DNA of 64,000 nucleotides from NCBI GenBank assembly GCA_965209045.1, contig CBDBPW010000003.1, positions 1-64,000 on the forward strand, in the 5' to 3' direction. The translations under genes were made by a program, and so were the position numbers. This DNA comes from JAJEFO01 sp965209045. Its GTDB lineage: Bacteria > Pseudomonadota > Alphaproteobacteria > Rhodobacterales > Rhodobacteraceae. This document shows, in pieces, positions 17,793-26,318 of the stretch. Below the pieces are notes generated by a model. It worked only from the letters and a program-made list of their open reading frames with translations, ran no database searches and was not told the DNA's origin. The first letter of the stretch is position 1, and each line of letters opens with the position of its first letter.

Positions 17793-18815
17793 GGTTAGGC
17801 GGCTCCGAACGACCGAAACTCAAGATACCCAATCCCAGGCTGCAACAAAGCTGGCTGATTTCAAGAGCAAGAGGCAAAGCATTGTCGATGCGTAGACCGC
17901 GCAGCCTGACCTTGGTGAACCAGCTGACCTGATTGCACCGGATGAAGCATCTGAAGAAGACCAGTGCCAGACGACGATCGCGGATACGCGAAAGGGCTTC
18001 GAACAATCCAAGAAGATCCTGGAAAGCCGGGCTGAGTCGGTACTGGGCCGTGCCCTGCTATTGGACGATGCCGATGTCTTGCTCCGGCAATTGGCCGGTA
18101 CGTCCGACCTGCTCAAGCCAGCCGCGCTCAATGCATTACTCTCAATTGTCATCACCAAGAGTCTGGGTGCTGTTTCTGACGAACACGCCGACGCCGCGTT
18201 GGACCCTCGTTGATGAGATGGTCGCCCGCGCGAACGCGATTTCAGGACGACTACGCAACAAACAGGAAGCGGCCAACAGGCAACTGCATGGCACCGCGAA
18301 CACCACAGCGATACCGATGTGGAGAGCTGCCCAGTGTGCGGTACCAACCTGAACGAGGTGCCGTCAGATGCTGTTCTCGATAAGGACGTCAAAGAAGCAC
18401 TACGACTGTGTGGCGAGGTCGACGCCGACGCAGCCAAGGGTGCTGAAGAGTGGGAACTCGATGCTGCCCGCGAATTCCTGGAAAGGCTGCCCGAAACACT
18501 GCAGGCGTTCGCAAACAAAGCTCCAAAGACAGAATTGTTGCAGATATACAGAAAAGCCTTCGTCGAAGAGCTTCTTGCGGAACGCGGCTTCGGTGGCGTC
18601 TTGCAACCAGTGAAAGAAAATGCGGCCGCGGTGTGGGAACTCGCGATCTCGGAGCATCCGTTACCCGCTGCGCCCGAATTGGAGCTTTCGGCGTGGCCGG
18701 AAGAGTTCGACGAGGGAACGCTGCCAAGACGAACCGCAAATGTCGAACGCGTAGTAAGGCTGGCGAAGCATCGAACGGAGGGCGCTGTCGTGAGACGAGG
18801 GATTGGCCGTTAAGT

Positions 18816-19175
18816 TCATGACATAAGGGTGGCAAGCGGGTGCGTTTTTGCCAGGTCGTGGAGCTGCCCTGACAGGGTACGTCGGTGAGAACGCGGCGAG
18901 AGAGTCGGGAAGCCGGCAAGACTAGGACTGTTCTGGTCCGCGAACTGGGCGCATCAATTGTAGTTGTAGACATTGAGAGCAGAGCACACGACGTACCGCA
19001 ACGCACCAAAGGAATCAGCGAGCAGTTGATCGGCATCGTCAAGGTGCCTCCTGTCAGGAAAGTCGTTGTCGTGGTCGAGCAGAACTTCCCGCAACGATCT
19101 TGTTTCTTCAGGGACCAGGGAACGCTTGAAGTTCTCGAAATCGTGATTCGGCTGGTCCTGCAGGTTTCCTGACAT
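18816..19175 (-). pseudogene. Small gene of unknown function with an in-frame stop
   Basis: An ATG at 19173-19175 (complement) lies 3 bp after the stop of the Gfo/Idh/MocA C-terminal part, so it looks like the next gene of that former operon. It reads MSGNLQDQPNHDFENFKRSL through ...RYVVCSALNVYNYN, then TGA. The same frame continues CAQFADQNSPSLAGFPTL...GQLHDLAKTHPLATLMS to a second stop at 18816-18818. Both sides of the TGA read like protein, which suggests a nonsense mutation in a roughly 119-codon gene. Alternatively the intact 73-residue protein is the real product. I do not recognise a family. Confidence 0.35.
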
Positions 19176-19178
19176 GCC

Positions 19179-19471
19179 CTAGTCGCAGGAGATTGATACA
19201 GGGCTACCGCCATATTCCGCAGAAATCTTGATCGCATCCCACAGCTTTGCCAATCTCAATCCATGTTCGACCGACGAGTGGTTCTGCATACGCCCTGCGC
19301 GAATGTCCATGAATGCCAGGAGCGGGTTATTGACGATCTCACTTTCGGCGCGATCGATTGTACCGTCTGGAGAGACGATTTCGCGCCATCGTCCCCATGC
19401 ATCGATTCGGACTGATACGTTCGTATAGTACAGCGAGATATGCGACGCGCAACGGAATGGCGCATCTCCAA
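19179..19471 (-). pseudogene. Gfo/Idh/MocA oxidoreductase, C-terminal part (separated by ISAs1 insertion)
   Basis: This stretch encodes the last 95 or so residues (PFRCASHISLYYTNVSVRIDAWG...) and ends with GLRLAKLWDAIKISAEYGG, a hallmark C-terminus of the Gfo/Idh/MocA family. The N-terminal part lies at 23341-24065 beyond the 3,869-bp element. The 10-bp sequence GCATCTCCAA is present on both sides (19462-19471 and 23341-23350). Joining the halves with one copy gives an uninterrupted 335-residue frame. The pre-insertion gene was therefore intact, and the insertion is the only visible lesion. Confidence 0.85.
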
Positions 19472-19694
19472 CAAGGCGGATCTGTTCCAACACGGCGCGC
19501 GATCTCGAGAGGTCCGTGTTTCAGCTCCAACCGTTCTTCGGCCTCGATTCAAGGCGTGCTTGCGATGCCCGGTCGGCATGGCTGGCGTCCCTGAGCGCGG
19601 ATTCATGGCTCGACGGAGGGTCCGGGCATCGTCCGGGCAGGCGTGACCGCCCCCCGGTCTTTCCCGAGGGCGGCGGTCGCGGCGGACGGCGCTT

Positions 19695-19961
19695 TCAGGC
19701 GGCTTCTGTCCGCGGCCGCGTGTTTCCGGTCATCCGGAGCATGTCGAGCACCCGCCTCGGCTTCCTGGCCATGGCGCGCATCGCTTCCGCGACCTCCAGC
19801 CCGCGCTGCCTGATCAGGCCGATGGCGAAGCGCCTGAACAGCGTCGTGTTCGCCGGCCCGTGGCCGGTGCGGATCCGGCTGCGGTCCTCGTCGAAGCTCC
19901 AGTCAAGGACATGGTGAGTGGCCTCTATGCGCCAATGGCCGCGGTTCAGCTCCAGCAGATG
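19695..19961 (-). pseudogene. ISAs1 transposase, C-terminal piece, copy 1
   Basis: It reads LLELNRGHWRIEATHHVLDW, then SFDEDRSRIRTGHGPANTTLFRRFAIGLIR, and ends at a TGA (19695-19697). This is the conserved ISAs1 C-terminus (HW-IEN-LHWVLD...ED--R...N-A--RR-A). It is the continuation of the piece ending near 21696 and is cut off from it by the nested element. Confidence 0.85.
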
Positions 19962-20121
19962 CCGTAATGGGGCGGCGAATCAGGCTGGCGCAGGTCGGGT
20001 TCGAAAGGTCGTTGGTCTGGTGTCGTTGTCCTTGCCGCACACAACATGTGCTATTGTGAGCGGCGGAGGCGTTCCGGAGGGAACGCTTCTCGATCACATT
20101 GCAACAGAAAGGACAACGACA

Positions 20122-21165
20122 ATGGAAATCTTTATCGGACTGGACGTGTCGCTGGCAAGCACGTCGGTTTGCGCGATCGGCGCCAATGGGAAGACAGTGA
20201 ACGAAGCAAAAGTGCCTTCCGATCCCGGATCGCTCGCCGGGCACATGCGCGGGCTGTCTGGAAACATCGTCGCGGTCGGCCTGGAGGCCGGCCCTCAGTC
20301 GCAGTGGCTTCACAAGGGACTCAGCGAGGCCGGGTTCGAGACCGTGTTGATGGAGACGAAGCGCGTGAAGTCCGCGCTGAAGTCGGCCCCGGTCAAGACG
20401 GACCGGCGGGACGCTGAAGGCATCGCGCAATTGCTGCGCATAGGCTGGTTCCAGCCCGTGCACTGCAAGTCGGTCGCGTCCCAGGAGAAGCGGGCCCTGC
20501 TGACCTCGCGCAGCGCGCTGGTGGAAGGCCTGACGCGGCTCGAGCTCTCCGTGCGCGGCATCCTTCGCAACTTCGGCCTGAAGCTCGGCCGTGTCTCGAA
20601 GGGCCGCTGGGAGGAACGGGTCCGGGACCTGACCGCGGACAACGCGATGCTGTCGGACGCGGTCGGGCCGATCCTGCGGCTGCGCAGGCAGATGCGGAGC
20701 GAGCTGGCCATGATGACGAAGAAGGTCAGGATCCTCGCCAGGTCGGACGCCACGTGCCGGCTGCTGATGACGATGCCCGGTGTGGGCCCGGTCACGGCTC
20801 TGACCTTCGTCACCGCGGTCGACGACCCGTCCCGGTTCCGAAGGGCGAGGGACATCGGCGCCTGGGCGGGGCTGACGCCGAAGCGAAGCCAGTCGGGGGA
20901 GCGAGACGTGTCGGGCGAGATCACGAGGGCCGGTGACGTCGCGCTGCGCACGGCGCTCTTCCAGGCCGCCACGTCGATGCTGCACCACGGCAAGAGGATG
21001 AGCTGGCTGAAGGCCTGGGCGCTGCGCGTCGCGGGGAGGCGTGGCCAGAAGCGCGCCACGACCGCGCTTGCCCGGCGCATGGGCGTGGTGCTTCTCCGGA
21101 TGTGGCTGGACGGGACGGAGTTCCGCTTCGCCCGCGCGGCGGCGATGTCGCCCGATCCGGCATGA
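20122..21165 (+). CDS. IS110-family DEDD transposase/recombinase, copy 1
   Basis: A 347-residue protein. The ATG at 20122 is chosen because AAAGGA lies upstream and the DEDD domain begins immediately (MEIFIGLDVS). The acidic residues are visible in IGLDVS, VGLEAGPQSQWL and KTDRRDAEGIAQLL. The C-terminal transposase_20 domain has MPGVGPVTALTFVTAV and GAWAGLTPKRSQSG. IS110 enzymes combine a RuvC-like domain with a serine-containing C-terminal domain and recombine DNA under guidance of a bridge RNA encoded in the element. The frame is intact and no difference from the copy at 40654-41697 was seen. Confidence 0.92.
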   Translation: MEIFIGLDVSLASTSVCAIGANGKTVNEAKVPSDPGSLAGHMRGLSGNIVAVGLEAGPQSQWLHKGLSEAGFETVLMETKRVKSALKSAPVKTDRRDAEGIAQLLRIGWFQPVHCKSVASQEKRALLTSRSALVEGLTRLELSVRGILRNFGLKLGRVSKGRWEERVRDLTADNAMLSDAVGPILRLRRQMRSELAMMTKKVRILARSDATCRLLMTMPGVGPVTALTFVTAVDDPSRFRRARDIGAWAGLTPKRSQSGERDVSGEITRAGDVALRTALFQAATSMLHHGKRMSWLKAWALRVAGRRGQKRATTALARRMGVVLLRMWLDGTEFRFARAAAMSPDPA

Positions 21166-21695
21166 GAATCGCTGCATCGGATCCGCAGCCTGTGATGAAG
21201 AGGGAAGGAGCGGGCTCCGCCTCCTGAGAGGCGGCCCGTCCACGGACGTCCCCTTGCCGGGACGCGGTCCCCGATGATGTCGTGAAGCGCCTCGTTGCCG
21301 AACCGCTCTGTCGCGTTCGAGCACGATCTGCAGATGGACACTCGGGGACCTGATTGGACCAGGCATCATGTAGGCGGCCAACGAGCTGACCACGGACGGA
21401 AGGAAGATGCCCGGCGGCGGACGCGACGTGGACCTTCCCGGAAACATGGAGGCAAGGCCTTGGACGAAACCTGAACGGCTTCGACCCCGCCGGGGATTGC
21501 CTGGTTCGCCTCGCCAGACTCGTGAGGTCGCTTCGGCGAACCAGGCAATCCCCGGCTCCGGACCAAAAGCCAACGCCGCTCCCGGCATGACCGCCGCGCC
21601 CCTTGCCGCCGGCGCCGGAACATTTTTTGCCAGATTCGGGCCTTGTGGCCGCTCATGCACAGGATTCGGTGCTTGACGGTGGGGCCCCATTACGG
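21166..21695 (+). ncRNA. Candidate bridge/seek RNA region of the IS1111-like element, copy 1
   Basis: The 530 bp downstream of the transposase hold no gene. They include a perfect 21-bp inverted repeat (21490-21510 with 21535-21555, 24-nt loop) that would form a long hairpin. In IS110-family elements of the IS1111 subgroup the guide RNA is encoded in the downstream non-coding end, so this is the expected place. The exact RNA ends and target-binding loops cannot be set from sequence alone. Equivalent region in copy 2: 41698-42227. Confidence 0.4.
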
Positions 21696-23218
21696 AAGGC
21701 GCTTCGGGGAGGCGGCCTCCGGGCCCAGGCTGGTGACCCCGACGGCGGTCTCGGCGCTCCTCTCGCCGGTCTTGACCTCGGTGACCTCGCGGTGCACGGC
21801 GAAGACCTGCCCGACGCCGGGGAACCTGACGTAGTCGTTGATCTCCGACGACACCCAGATCGAGCGGCGCTCGAGGCGGCCGTGCTCGGGCTTCCCGCTT
21901 TCCTGGACGAAGTCCGGGGGGCGCTCCGCCATGGCCTCGTCCATCAGGAGCCGGATGTCATCCATCAGGGTCTTCTGGTTGCCCTTGACCGTGAAGAGGA
22001 ATGCCGCGCCGCGTTCCAGCAGGTAGTCGGCAAGGGCGCGCTGGGTCAGGAGGGCGTCGACGGTGACGACGCGCCCCGCGACCGTGGCGTCGGGAAGCGT
22101 GTCGAGCAGCGGGATGATCGTGCCGATCTCGTTCGTCCGCTTCTCCTCCTGGTCCGCGCCGGCTCTCATGCCGACTTTTTTTTACCGTGGTGGGCGCCGG
22201 TGTCGTGGCCCACGATGCCGAGCACGTGCGTCTGGCGACCGTCGTCGTCGATGGCGCCGCGCATCGTCTTCCCGTCGATCGCGAGCGCGCTGTCCGTCCC
22301 GCCGTTGGCCGCGGTCCACGCCCGAAGCGCGTCGTCGAGCTGTCGCGGGTCGACCCGGACAAGCACGTCGCGGATCACCGTCCGGCTCGGCGGGATGCGG
22401 GTCCTGTTCCGGAAGCGCACGCCGAACCGCGCCAGGACCTTGGGGGAGAGGTCGTTGACCCATTCGCTGATCGCCTTGTAGCCGCGGGCGCCGGACAGCG
22501 TCGCCGCAAGGGCGAGGCCGAGGACCGAGGGCAGCGTGTGGCGCCGGCCCGCCGCGCGCCGTGGGTCGTCGACGTCCTTGAAGAACGCGGGCATGGACGT
22601 CATCTGCTCCGTGCTGAGGGTCACCTTGGGAACTCCTTTCTGCAGGTCGGGTTCGAGATGGGCGTTCCGGAGCCGGGCCCGCGCGTCGCGGCACAGTGGC
22701 AGGAGGAACACGCGCTTCGGCTCGGCATGCTCCCGGTAGCCCGTCCCGGCGCGGCCGAAACCCCGGGTGAGCCCGGCCTCGATCCAGTTGGCGGCGCGGT
22801 AGACGGTCCCGTGGAAGCGGGCCGGGTCGACATAGGTCTCCAGCAGCAGGAGCTCGTGCCCGAAGCGGGCCGGCCAGTCCCTGACGAGGCGGCGCGCGCA
22901 CAGCGCGAGCGCCCGCGAGCCGAGGTTGCGCGGGCCGCCCGGCAGGATGAGGAAACGGGAGTTGTTGCTCACGAGGTGCAGGCGGTGGAACCGCACGCCG
23001 CGGTCCCACCCGATCCAGCCGTCGCGCGGGCCGCACTTCAGCGCCGGGGCCGAGAAGACCGCCAGCGCCAGCCAGCGCTCGTGACGGTGGACGACGTAGC
23101 GGACGGTCTCGCCCATCGCCGGCAGCGCGCCGAGGTAATGATGCTCCTGCAGCAGGCTCCTGAAGCGGGACTCCTCGCCTCCCGCAACCGCGCGGACGGA
23201 CACCTCCGACAGATCCAT
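21696..23218 (-). pseudogene. DUF4338 (DruA-like) domain fused to ISAs1 transposase, N-terminal piece with A8 frameshift site, copy 1
   Basis: From the ATG at 23216-23218 (complement), residues 1-195 form a DUF4338/DruA-like domain (EHHYLGALPAMGETVRYVV...HLVSNNSRFLILPGG...LLLLETYVDPARFHGT-YRAANW). A GTG at 22622-22624 in the same frame has AAAGGAG upstream and can start the transposase proper (STEQMTSMPAFFKDVDDPR...). The first catalytic region (LAIDGKTMRG) is followed by a run of eight A on the coding strand (22176-22183 as T). Frame 0 stops at KKKSA, while a -1 shift continues KKVGMRAGADQEEKRTNEIG...TVDALLTQRALADYL to 21696. The nested element cuts off the C-terminus. Confidence 0.8.
22176..22183 (-). 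other. A8 slippage site for -1 frameshifting in the ISAs1 transposase, copy 1
   Basis: Eight consecutive A on the coding strand separate the two transposase frames. Reading on in frame 0 gives three Lys, Ser, Ala and a stop; slipping back one base gives a family-like continuation. Homopolymeric A runs are classic programmed or transcriptional slippage sites in insertion sequences. The same run occurs at 42708-42715. Confidence 0.6.
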
Positions 23219-23340
23219 GGCGCCGCTCCCTTCGCCGATTCGTTGCGAATCAGGCGTAACAGGAAACGGGCCGGGAGTCCAGAAACAGGGTCAATCCATT
23301 GGCCGGGAACGCGAAACTACGCTGGAACGGATCCGCCCTG

Positions 23341-24065
23341 GCATCTCCAATGGCGTTGAAAGTGACGAGCGCCCCGCCTTTCAGCCGAGCGGCCACTACG
23401 CCTACGATTTCCACGAAGTGTCCCCGGCAATCCGAGTACGCGGATACGCTGTCAAAATCTGAATCCGCCAACATGCACACGGTGTTCATCATGTGAGCGC
23501 CCGTATCGAACATGAACCCACCACCGGAAATTTCTGGATCCTGCTTCCATTGCCCTTTGTATAGCTCAGCCCAATTCTCCCAAATGTTCCCCGAGATGCT
23601 CAACAGATCTCCGAACTCACCGGCTGTGGCGCGGCTGCGGATCTCTCTGACCAGTGGCGAAAGGCCACCCTGGTAGGCAACGACTACCGTCGAATTCGTC
23701 CGCTTGCGCGCTTCGACAAGATTCTTTGCCTCATCGGCGGTTACCACCATTGGTTTTTCAACCAGCAAGTCCAGGCCGCAATCCATCACGGAGATAGCGC
23801 CATCTGCATGGAACTTGTGTGGTGTCGAAAGATACACGGCGTCAAGATCGTTGCTGCAGTGAAGCAGAAGTGCCTGGATGCTGTCGAACAATTTCGGCCA
23901 CGCTCGGCCGGCCTGGAGACAGAGTTCTGCAAATCTGTCCTGCGCAGCAGAGTCGGTGTCAGCCGCAGCGACAATCGATATGTTTGGCATCTGCAACCAG
24001 CTTTTCGCGTACTCGACCGCTTTCAAGCCAGTTCCGACAATTGCCAAGCGCAATGTATCGGGCAT
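23341..24065 (-). pseudogene. Gfo/Idh/MocA oxidoreductase, N-terminal part (separated by ISAs1 insertion)
   Basis: From the ATG at 24063-24065 (complement) the protein begins MPDTLRLAIVGTGLKAVEY with the Rossmann motif G-T-G. It has LDAVYLSTPHKFHADGA and the family signature LLVEKPMVVTADEA at the cofactor/active-site loop, then FMFDTGAHMMNTVCM carrying the catalytic-type His. It ends in GALVTFNAIGDA at the insertion point. With the C-terminal part it makes 335 residues. These enzymes oxidise or reduce sugars and polyols with NAD(P). It is divergent from the ThuA pseudogene. No dehydrogenase could be made now except a truncated product. Confidence 0.85.
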
Positions 24066-24379
24066 CGGCAATGCACCCCAGTTCAATCATAGTTGAAAGC
24101 GCATATACGATTCTGAATTTAGGTAACAGAAAGAGGGAGAAGATCCCAAGTCTCCCAAACCGTGATTGAGGCCTGTGCAATCCGGACCGCCAAGGAGTAC
24201 CCCCTTGTATCGCACGCAGTCATGTGCAGGTTCTGCCCATGTTTGGCAGAGCCAAAGGGCAACCCGCCTTCAAGCTTCCTAGGTTGTTGGACCGGGAGGG
24301 GTAGTGCGTGCCTGTCATTGTTCGACATGTCAGGAATCGTCCATGCCCAACAAAACGTTCGATCGGAAAGGCTTGTCCG
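24066..24379. other. Divergent intergenic region
   Basis: Space between the Gfo/Idh/MocA N-terminal part (minus) and the ThuA pseudogene (plus). I see no gene, and no copy of either operator palindrome found elsewhere in the window. Confidence 0.45.
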
Positions 24380-25096
24380 ATGTCAGTTCGCGTGACGATC
24401 TGGAACGAAAGCCGCCTCGAGCGGATTCATCCTGAAGTGTCAGCGAATTGCCAGTGCAGAATTGACGGATCGATCCACGACGGGCTTCCAAGGGAAGGAA
24501 TGGAAGCACATCGAGCCTGCCTCGATGACTTCTACAAGGGCCATGCGGGAAAGCGCTGGAGGCAAAGGAAGTCCTGCTGTGGTGGGGCCACGCAACCCAC
24601 GAAGAGGTCGCGGATGCACCGGTCGCCCGTGTACGGCTGAGGGTATGAGCCTGATCGTGCTCCATTCCGATCACCAATCAGAGCTCTTTAGGCGGCTCAA
24701 GGGAACCATCTGCAAACTGTCGTGGCGTGAACAGCGGGAAGGCGAGCTGGAACGTGGTTGGGCGGTTTCGCCCTCGCATCCCATTGCCGAGGGGTTGCCC
24801 CGTATTTCGAGACTCCGCATTCGGAGGTGTATGGTGAGCCTTCCGACTTACGGTCACCAGACAACCTGCTGTTCCTGTCTTGGTTCAAGGGCGGCGAAGT
24901 CTTTCGCAGCGGGTGCATGTTCCAACGCGGTCGAGACCGGATTTCCTACTTCGGGCCGGAGCATGAAACACTCCCGGTCTACCGCAATTCCCATGTTCAG
25001 CGTGTCAAAGCCAACGTCGCCCGCTGGGCAAGACAGCCACGCAGCCACGCACCAGCGGACGACTCATGGCAACCTGGCATCTGGCCCTTCCCATAG
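24380..25096 (+). pseudogene. ThuA-like gene, frameshifted and decayed
   Basis: It begins MSVRVTIWNESRLERIHPEV at 24380 and then loses frame. Pieces in different frames are recognisable as ThuA: GMSLIVLHSDHQSELFRRL, LSWREQREGELERGW...HPIAEGLPR, and finally SEVYGEPSDL...FLSWFKGGEVFRSGC, YFGPEHETLPVYRNSHVQRVKANVARWA. The intact relative at 58151-58933 has the same order (LIILHSAHFSKIF, LTWREAGE, EEMYGEPF, FISWFQGGEVFRSG, YFRPGHETYPTYYD). Several frameshifts make it inactive. It is the former divergent neighbour of the disrupted Gfo/Idh/MocA gene, a common pairing. Confidence 0.8.
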
Positions 25097-25148
25097 AACT
25101 CGCGCAGGGGACTGCGCGCCCCTTGCAATGACAGCCAGCCTGAAGTAG

Positions 25149-26318
25149 ATGGAACACATGGCGAACATGGGCAGGCACCTGGTCAGGAGCCACAAGTGCC
25201 GGCTCTACCCGAGCAGGGCACAGGAAGCGGCCCTCCCGGACATTCCCGGGCATTTCTGCGACCTCTGCAACGCGGGCCTCCAGCAGCGGGTCGAGGCATG
25301 GAACCGGCAGGGAGTCAGCCTTGGCTACGCGGACCAGGCCAACGAGCTGAAGGCAGTCCGGGACGCGGTCCCGGAACTGGCCGGATGCAGCTGCAGCGCC
25401 GGGCAGCAGGTCCTGCGCCGGCTCGACAAGGCCTTCGCCGCATTCTTCCGCCGCGTGAAGGCGGGAGGGACTCCGGGCTTTCCCCGATTCCGCGCGAAGC
25501 CGCGGTTCCACAGCGCCGACTTCCGCGTCGGCGACGGGCTGGTCTGCCGGGGCGGAAAGCTGCGGCTCGCCGGGATCCCGGGCCTCGTCAAGGTCCGGTG
25601 GCACCGCGAGCTGCCGGCGAAGCCGGTGCACGCGATCGTCAGCCGCTCGAACGGGAAGCGGTTCGTGACGCTGCAGTTCAAGGTGCGGGAGCTGAAGGTT
25701 CCGGGCGAGGGGGACGCGCGCCCGGACGTCGGGATCGACGTCGGCCTGAACAGCATCGTCGCGACCAGCGACGGGGCGGCCGTCCCGGCGCCGAGGCACC
25801 TGCGCAAGGCGCAGGCGCGGACGCGGCGGCTGCAGCGGGCGCTGGCGAGGAAGGAACGGAACTCGAAGCGCCGCGCCAAGGCCCGCAGGAACCTGGCGCG
25901 TCACCACGGCCGCGTCGCCGCCGCGCGCCGCGACTTCCTGCACAAGCTCTCCCACGGCCTGGCTTCCCGGCATCGCGTGATCGCGACGGAGGACCTGAAC
26001 ATGGAGGCGCTGAAGCGCTCGTTTCTCGCCAGGTCGGTACACGACGCCGCGTGGACGCGGTTGCGGGACATGCTGGGCTGCAAGGCTGAAAGCGCCGGTG
26101 GCTCCGTGGTCCTTGTCGACCCGCGCGGCACCACCCAGAGATGCAGCGGATGCGGGTGCGAGCCCGACAGGCCGAAGACGCTTGGCGAAAGGGTGCACGG
26201 CTGCGACGGCTGCGGCCTTGTCCTCGACCGCGACGTCAACGCCGCCCGCAACGTGCTGCATCTTGTCAAGGGGCCGGGAACCGGCCTTCGGTCGCGAAGC
26301 GTGCGGGTTGCCGCGTAG
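25149..26318 (+). CDS. tnpB: TnpB (IS605 OrfB) RNA-guided nuclease-type protein
   Basis: A 389-residue protein of normal TnpB length. RuvC-I Asp is in VGIDVGLNSIVATSDG, RuvC-II Glu in VIATEDLNMEAL and RuvC-III Asp in LDRDVNAARNVLHL. The zinc ribbon is CSGCG...CDGCG. All catalytic positions are present. The N-terminus (VRSHKCRLYPSRAQEAAL) is standard; the real start may be one of the Met codons at residues 1, 4 or 7. No TnpA (Y1 transposase) is nearby, so this is a solo TnpB element. TnpB proteins cut DNA guided by an omega RNA made from the right end of the element. Confidence 0.92.
   Translation: MEHMANMGRHLVRSHKCRLYPSRAQEAALPDIPGHFCDLCNAGLQQRVEAWNRQGVSLGYADQANELKAVRDAVPELAGCSCSAGQQVLRRLDKAFAAFFRRVKAGGTPGFPRFRAKPRFHSADFRVGDGLVCRGGKLRLAGIPGLVKVRWHRELPAKPVHAIVSRSNGKRFVTLQFKVRELKVPGEGDARPDVGIDVGLNSIVATSDGAAVPAPRHLRKAQARTRRLQRALARKERNSKRRAKARRNLARHHGRVAAARRDFLHKLSHGLASRHRVIATEDLNMEALKRSFLARSVHDAAWTRLRDMLGCKAESAGGSVVLVDPRGTTQRCSGCGCEPDRPKTLGERVHGCDGCGLVLDRDVNAARNVLHLVKGPGTGLRSRSVRVAA

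Larger units (their letters stand above)
15424..18813 (+). pseudogene. SMC/AAA-like ATPase gene, decayed and split by an IS1634 element
   Basis: The left part (15424-15778) encodes LTFHDERSDDICVVQRTL...AGTLMPGIAAQMRFDEKTTF and AIAQLTGLKPLEDLG. The right part (17801 onward) continues in exactly the same frame once the inserted element and one 8-bp duplication are removed (...RRVVRR joined to LRTTETQDTQ...). A TAG at 17893-17895 interrupts it, the frame then continues to 18213, shifts, and shifts again to reach ESCPVCGTNL and a helical end (REFLERLPETLQAF). The CPVCG motif and long helices resemble zinc-hook SMC-like ATPases of DNA repair or defence. The Walker A part is missing at the left, cut by the repeat at 15173-15421. 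The protein is certainly non-functional. Confidence 0.6.
19962..21695. mobile_element. IS110-family (IS1111-like) element nested in ISAs1, copy 1
   Basis: It is bounded by the inverted repeat CCGTAATGGGGC (19962-19973) and GCCCCATTACGG (21684-21695). Such short terminal or subterminal repeats are known in the IS1111 subgroup of IS110; exact ends may differ by a few bases. It contains one plus-strand DEDD transposase and a long non-coding right end of 530 bp. The insertion disrupts the ISAs1 transposase after ...AASPKRL and before LLELNRGHW. Confidence 0.8.
19472..23340. mobile_element. ISAs1-family element carrying a nested IS110/IS1111-type element, copy 1 (3,869 bp)
   Basis: The left end CAAGGCGGATCTGTTCCAAC and the complement of the right end CAGGGCGGATCCGTTCCAGC are imperfect inverted repeats. 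A 10-bp target duplication GCATCTCCAA flanks it, as expected for the ISAs1 family (8-10 bp). The minus strand encodes the transposase in two pieces (right 21696-23218, left 19695-19961) because a second element (about 19962-21695) is inserted in it. The whole unit is repeated at 40004-43872 with the same length and no difference that I could see. Confidence 0.9.

Noticed and set aside
15785..17895. Two open frames of over 600 codons (one on each strand) covering the IS1634 element
   Set aside because: They are Arg/Gly/Pro-rich shadows of the transposase caused by high GC; no family motifs and no binding sites.
19903..21690. A 595-codon minus-strand frame across the IS1111-like element (also in the second copy)
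   Set aside because: It overlaps the real recombinase on the other strand, is Arg/His/Pro-rich and has no motif; it only contains a few residues near its end from the ISAs1 region.
22187..23359. A 390-codon plus-strand frame opposite the DUF4338-ISAs1 gene
   Set aside because: Shadow frame; the minus-strand protein has clear domains, this one has none.
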